Source: Pseudomonas frederiksbergensis
Lineage (GTDB): Bacteria; Pseudomonadota; Gammaproteobacteria; Pseudomonadales; Pseudomonadaceae
DNA length: 64,000 nt
Direction of reading: 5' to 3'
Assembly: GCF_003732705.1 (NCBI RefSeq)
Contig: NZ_MOBR01000042.1
Location: 62,001 to 126,000 of the forward strand
Positions 61,305 to 64,000 of this stretch are shown here, one piece after another. The translations under genes were made by a program, and so were the position numbers. Under the pieces are notes generated by a model. The model was not told where the DNA came from, did not search any database, and saw only the letters and a program-made list of their open reading frames with translations. The stretch's first letter is position 1. The number at the start of each line of letters is the position of its first letter.

Positions 61305-61422
61305 GACTTATATAGAGCCACGCAACTTCCTCGCTTGAACCCTCCCCCCCGATCCCCGTTCGACGCCGGCAAAGCCGATTTGCTAGAGTGCGCCGCTGTC
61401 CTGTCCAGAAAACACCCTTGCG

Positions 61423-62055
61423 ATGCTGCCCCGCGCCGAACAGAAACAACAGACCCGCAGCGCCCTGATGGACGCCGCTCGACATTTGATGGAGTCCGGC
61501 CGAGGATTCGGCAGCCTGAGCCTGCGCGAAGTGGCGAAAACCGCCGGGATCGTGCCCACCGGTTTCTACCGGCATTTTGCCGATATGGACGAACTGGGCC
61601 TGGTGCTGGTCAGCGAAGTCGGCCAGACCTTCCGTGAAACCATTCGCCTGGTACGCCACAACGAATTCGTCATGGGCGGCATCATCGATGCGTCGGTGCG
61701 GATCTTCCTCGATGTGGTCAGCGCCAATCGCTCGCAATTCCTGTTTCTTGCCCGTGAGCAGTACGGTGGCTCGCTGCCGGTGCGCCAGGCCATTGGCCGC
61801 TTGCGCGAAGACATCAGTTCCGATCTGGCGTCCGATCTGTCGTTGATGCCCAAATTGCAGCATCTGGACATCGATGGCCTGAGCGTCATGGCTGATCTAA
61901 TTGTTAAAAGTGTGTTTGCCACGTTGCCGGACATCATCGATCCGCCGGTTGAAGCATTACCGGAACACCTGACGCCCCAGGCGAAGATTACGCAGCAATT
62001 GCGCTTCATCTTTATCGGGCTCAAACACTGGCAAGGTTTGGGAAGCACCGAATAA
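61423..62055 (+). CDS. desT: TetR-type regulator DesT (fatty acid desaturation)
   Basis: The 210-residue regulator has a TetR helix-turn-helix (SLREVAKTAGIVPTGFYRHF, residues about 32-52) and a ligand domain of the DesT/FabR type. DesT senses the ratio of saturated to unsaturated acyl-CoA and controls acyl desaturase genes. I use the name because the family and its place beside ureE match P. aeruginosa PA4890-PA4891. Desaturase genes are not in the window. Confidence 0.8.
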   Translation: MLPRAEQKQQTRSALMDAARHLMESGRGFGSLSLREVAKTAGIVPTGFYRHFADMDELGLVLVSEVGQTFRETIRLVRHNEFVMGGIIDASVRIFLDVVSANRSQFLFLAREQYGGSLPVRQAIGRLREDISSDLASDLSLMPKLQHLDIDGLSVMADLIVKSVFATLPDIIDPPVEALPEHLTPQAKITQQLRFIFIGLKHWQGLGSTE

Positions 62056-62057
62056 CC

Positions 62058-62150
62058 CCTGTGGGAGTGAGCTTGCTTGCGATGGCGATTGCCCATCCAA
62101 ATATGTTGTGACGGCGAGGTCGCTATCGCGAGCAAGCTCGCTCCCACAAA
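62058..62150. repeat. REP pair between desT and ureE
   Basis: Inverted copies of the REP words TGTGGGAGTGAGCTTGCTTG and GCGAGCAAGCTCGCTCCCAC lie after desT. Confidence 0.8.
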
Positions 62151-62193
62151 AAAAGCGACCGCGCCGCAAATCAGTGCATGAAAAATCCTTCAC

Positions 62194-62208
62194 GCACCAA
62201 TCTGATCC
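62194..62208 (+). promoter_or_regulatory. NtrC-like half-site before ureE
   Basis: GCACCAATCTGATCC matches one half of the NtrC site perfectly (GCACC) and the other half partly. It lies about 100 bases before the predicted ureE transcript start, where activator sites usually sit. Confidence 0.35.
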
Positions 62209-62275
62209 AAATCCCTGCAACATCTTGCAACAACTACTACTCTCCGACAGGGTTTTCCTACGCATCCCCCCGATT

Positions 62276-62290
62276 GGCAAGCCCCTTGCT
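62276..62290 (+). promoter_or_regulatory. Sigma-54-like promoter of ureE
   Basis: GGCAA-N5-TTGCT, with -24 GG and -12 GC at the exact spacing, is the same arrangement as before urtA. The start of transcription is expected near 62301, 26 bases before the ATG. Confidence 0.65.
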
Positions 62291-62326
62291 CTAGCCTGAG
62301 CATTGTCCTTTGCTGGAAGCTTTCCG

Positions 62327-62827
62327 ATGCTGGTGATTCACCGCAGAATCGACCCTCAACCCGTCTGGGCCGCTGAGTTGCACCTGACCTTCGAAGCCCG
62401 GAGCAAAAGCCGTTTGCGCTGTTTCAGTGCCGAACAGGAAGACGTCGGGTTGTTTCTGGAACGCGGTCAGCCACCGCTGTATGACGGCGAATGCCTACAG
62501 GCCGAAGACGGACGCATCGTTCGCGTCTGCGCCCGCCCCGAACAACTGCTGCACGTCACCTGCGCCAACGCCTTCGAACTGACGCGCGCCGCTTATCACC
62601 TCGGCAACCGCCACGTCGCCCTGCAAGTCGGTGACGGCTGGCTGCGTTTGCTTGACGACTACGTGCTCAAGGCCATGCTCGAACAGCTGGACGCCAAGGT
62701 CGAAAACATCGAAGCCCCGTTCCAGCCGGAACACGGCGCCTACGGTGGCGGCCATCATCACTCGCGGCACGGCGACGAAGACTTCAACTATCCGCCGAAA
62801 CTGCACCAGTTCGGCGTACGCCTATGA
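62327..62827 (+). CDS. ureE: Urease accessory protein UreE
   Basis: UreE is the nickel metallochaperone that delivers Ni to UreG. The 166-residue protein has the family stretches MLVIHRRI, VGLFLERGQPPLYDGECLQAEDG, NRHVALQVGDGWLRLLDDYVLKAMLEQL, and a His-rich C-terminus (GGGHHHSRHGDED). The ATG at 62327 follows a GGAAG sequence; a TTG at 62303 is not used. It overlaps ureF by four bases. Confidence 0.95.
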   Translation: MLVIHRRIDPQPVWAAELHLTFEARSKSRLRCFSAEQEDVGLFLERGQPPLYDGECLQAEDGRIVRVCARPEQLLHVTCANAFELTRAAYHLGNRHVALQVGDGWLRLLDDYVLKAMLEQLDAKVENIEAPFQPEHGAYGGGHHHSRHGDEDFNYPPKLHQFGVRL

Positions 62828-63498
62828 ACCCAGCCTGGGCGCTGCTGCGCTTGGCCAGTCCGCAATTGCCGATTGGCGGCTACAGCTATTCCCAAGGCTT
62901 GGAAATGGCGGTGGATAACGGCCGGGTGACGGATGCCGACAGCGCCCGGCGCTGGATCAGCGATCAATTGTTGCTCAACCTCGCCCGCTTCGAAGCGCCG
63001 CTGCTGCTCGCCCACTGCACAGCGGCAGCAGAAGAAAACTGGGCTGAACTGCTGCAACGCTGCGAAGAACATCGCGCGAGCCGAGAAACCCGTGAGCTGC
63101 ACTCGGAAAGTCGGCAGATGGGTTATTCGTTGCAACAACTGCTCAACGGTTTGCCTGAACTTGATGCCCTCGCCCGGGCCTTTCTTGAACAACGCCCGGA
63201 ACCGCACTTGGCCCTCGGCTGGGCCTTGGCCGCTCGCGCCTGGGGGATAAGTCCGCAAGACGCCTTGGCCGCATGGCTTTGGAGTTGGCTGGAAAACCAA
63301 TTGGCGGTGCTGATGAAGACCCTGCCCCTGGGCCAGCAAGCCGCCCAGCGCCTGACCAGCCAACTGCTGCCTCTTCTGCAGGAAGCCCAGCAAAACGCTA
63401 TCCGAATCCACCCCGAACACTTTGGCAGCGCCGCTTTCGGCCTGTCCCTGGCATGCATGGCCCATGAGCGCCAGTACAGCCGCCTCTTTCGCTCTTAG
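62824..63498 (+). CDS. ureF: Urease accessory protein UreF
   Basis: UreF links UreD and UreG in the complex that loads nickel, and is thought to gate GTP hydrolysis by UreG. The 224-residue helical protein has LLRLASPQLPIGGYSYSQGLEMA at the N-terminus and the ETRELHSESRQMGYSLQQLL stretch. Length is normal. It overlaps ureE by four bases. Confidence 0.95.
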   Translation: MNPAWALLRLASPQLPIGGYSYSQGLEMAVDNGRVTDADSARRWISDQLLLNLARFEAPLLLAHCTAAAEENWAELLQRCEEHRASRETRELHSESRQMGYSLQQLLNGLPELDALARAFLEQRPEPHLALGWALAARAWGISPQDALAAWLWSWLENQLAVLMKTLPLGQQAAQRLTSQLLPLLQEAQQNAIRIHPEHFGSAAFGLSLACMAHERQYSRLFRS

Positions 63499-63521
63499 GG
63501 CTTTTTATTTTGGAGAACCAT

Positions 63522-64000
63522 ATGAACACACAACCTCTGCGCGTCGGCATCGGCGGCCCGGTCGGTTCCGGCAAAACCGCACTGACCCTGGCTCTGTGCC
63601 TGGCCCTGCGCGACCGCTACAACCTGGCGGTGGTGACCAACGACATCTACACCCGCGAAGACGCCGACTTCCTGGTGCGCAATGAAGCATTGGCACCGGA
63701 ACGCATCATCGGTGTGGAAACCGGCGGTTGCCCGCACACGGCGATCCGTGAAGACGCCTCGATCAACCTCGAAGCCGTGGACCAGTTGAACCGGCGCTTT
63801 CCGGGGCTGGACCTGATTATTGTCGAGTCCGGTGGCGACAACCTCTCGGCGACGTTTAGCCCCGAATTGTCCGACCTGACCATCTACGTGATCGACGTCT
63901 CCGCCGGTGACAAGCTGCCGCGCAAGGGCGGGCCGGGGATCTGTAAATCCGATTTGCTGGTGATCAACAAAGTCGACCTGGCGCCCCTCGTCGGTGCATC
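63522..64000 (+). CDS. ureG: Urease accessory GTPase UreG, 5' part
   Basis: UreG is the GTPase that powers nickel insertion into urease. The first 159 codons are in the window and the gene runs off the right edge. It has the P-loop GPVGSGKTALTLAL, VVTNDIYTREDADFLV, GVETGGCPHTAIREDAS (the CPH nickel-binding motif) and IVESGGDNLSATFSPEL. It follows ureF by 23 bases with a GGAGAA ribosome binding site. Confidence 0.97.
   Translation, partial: MNTQPLRVGIGGPVGSGKTALTLALCLALRDRYNLAVVTNDIYTREDADFLVRNEALAPERIIGVETGGCPHTAIREDASINLEAVDQLNRRFPGLDLIIVESGGDNLSATFSPELSDLTIYVIDVSAGDKLPRKGGPGICKSDLLVINKVDLAPLVGA

Noticed and set aside
61423..62055. TetR gene read as the urease regulator
   Set aside because: It matches DesT of fatty acid desaturation better, and ureE has its own sigma-54-like promoter, so no urease role is claimed.

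Overview
The window is about 64 kb of a GC-rich Pseudomonas chromosome, most likely the P. fluorescens group. The reasons are a RetS-type hybrid kinase at the left edge, the Pseudomonas-style cobG/cobH/cobI/cobJ and cobL/cbiD/cobK cobalamin genes, the split urt/ure urease locus with a DesT-like regulator beside ureE, and very many REP/BIME repeats typical of this group. No rRNA, tRNA, CRISPR, phage or insertion-sequence gene was recognised.

Left part (1-13.1 kb): the 3' part of a retS-like kinase gene, a MarC-family membrane protein, then two unknown AT-richer genes on the minus strand (2.5-4.1 kb). Two divergent cobalamin operons follow: cobG-cobH-cobI-cobJ leftward (8.9 to 4.5 kb) and cobL-cbiD-cobK rightward (10.1 to 13.1 kb). 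A third unknown gene, related to the first two, sits between them. Metal uptake follows (13.3-24.7 kb): an orphan antitoxin-like gene; a copper cluster (DUF2946, PCuAC chaperone, Met-rich DUF2946, OprC-type receptor, PepSY membrane protein); a small secreted Cys-rich protein; and a TonB receptor with a BtuCDF/FecBCDE-type ABC transporter, preceded by a Zur-box-like site.

Middle part (24.7-46 kb): a 1496-residue minus-strand protein made of seven tandem modules of about 210 residues (DUF4329-like). Next is the urea uptake and urease operon urtABCDE-ureD-ureA-GNAT-GNAT-ureB-ureC, with a sigma-54 promoter before urtA. Six exact-period 134-bp repeat units separate ureC from a 1754-residue protein with LRRs and a C-terminal NEL E3 ubiquitin ligase-like domain.

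Right part (46-64 kb): stress and housekeeping genes (histidine kinase, cbpM-cbpA, Hsp70-like chaperone, thioredoxin-fold protein without CXXC, AI-2E-type transporter, psiF, AraC/EamA pair, lipase, SMR transporter, azoreductase with divergent LysR, ferritin-like protein, AsmA-like protein, a repeat-containing secreted protein, desT). It ends with ureE-ureF-ureG, which has its own sigma-54-like promoter. UreDEFG mature the UreABC enzyme, and Urt imports its substrate, so the two distant parts form one nitrogen-scavenging system probably switched on together. The least explained items are the seven-module protein, the NEL protein and the three-member unknown family around the cob genes.
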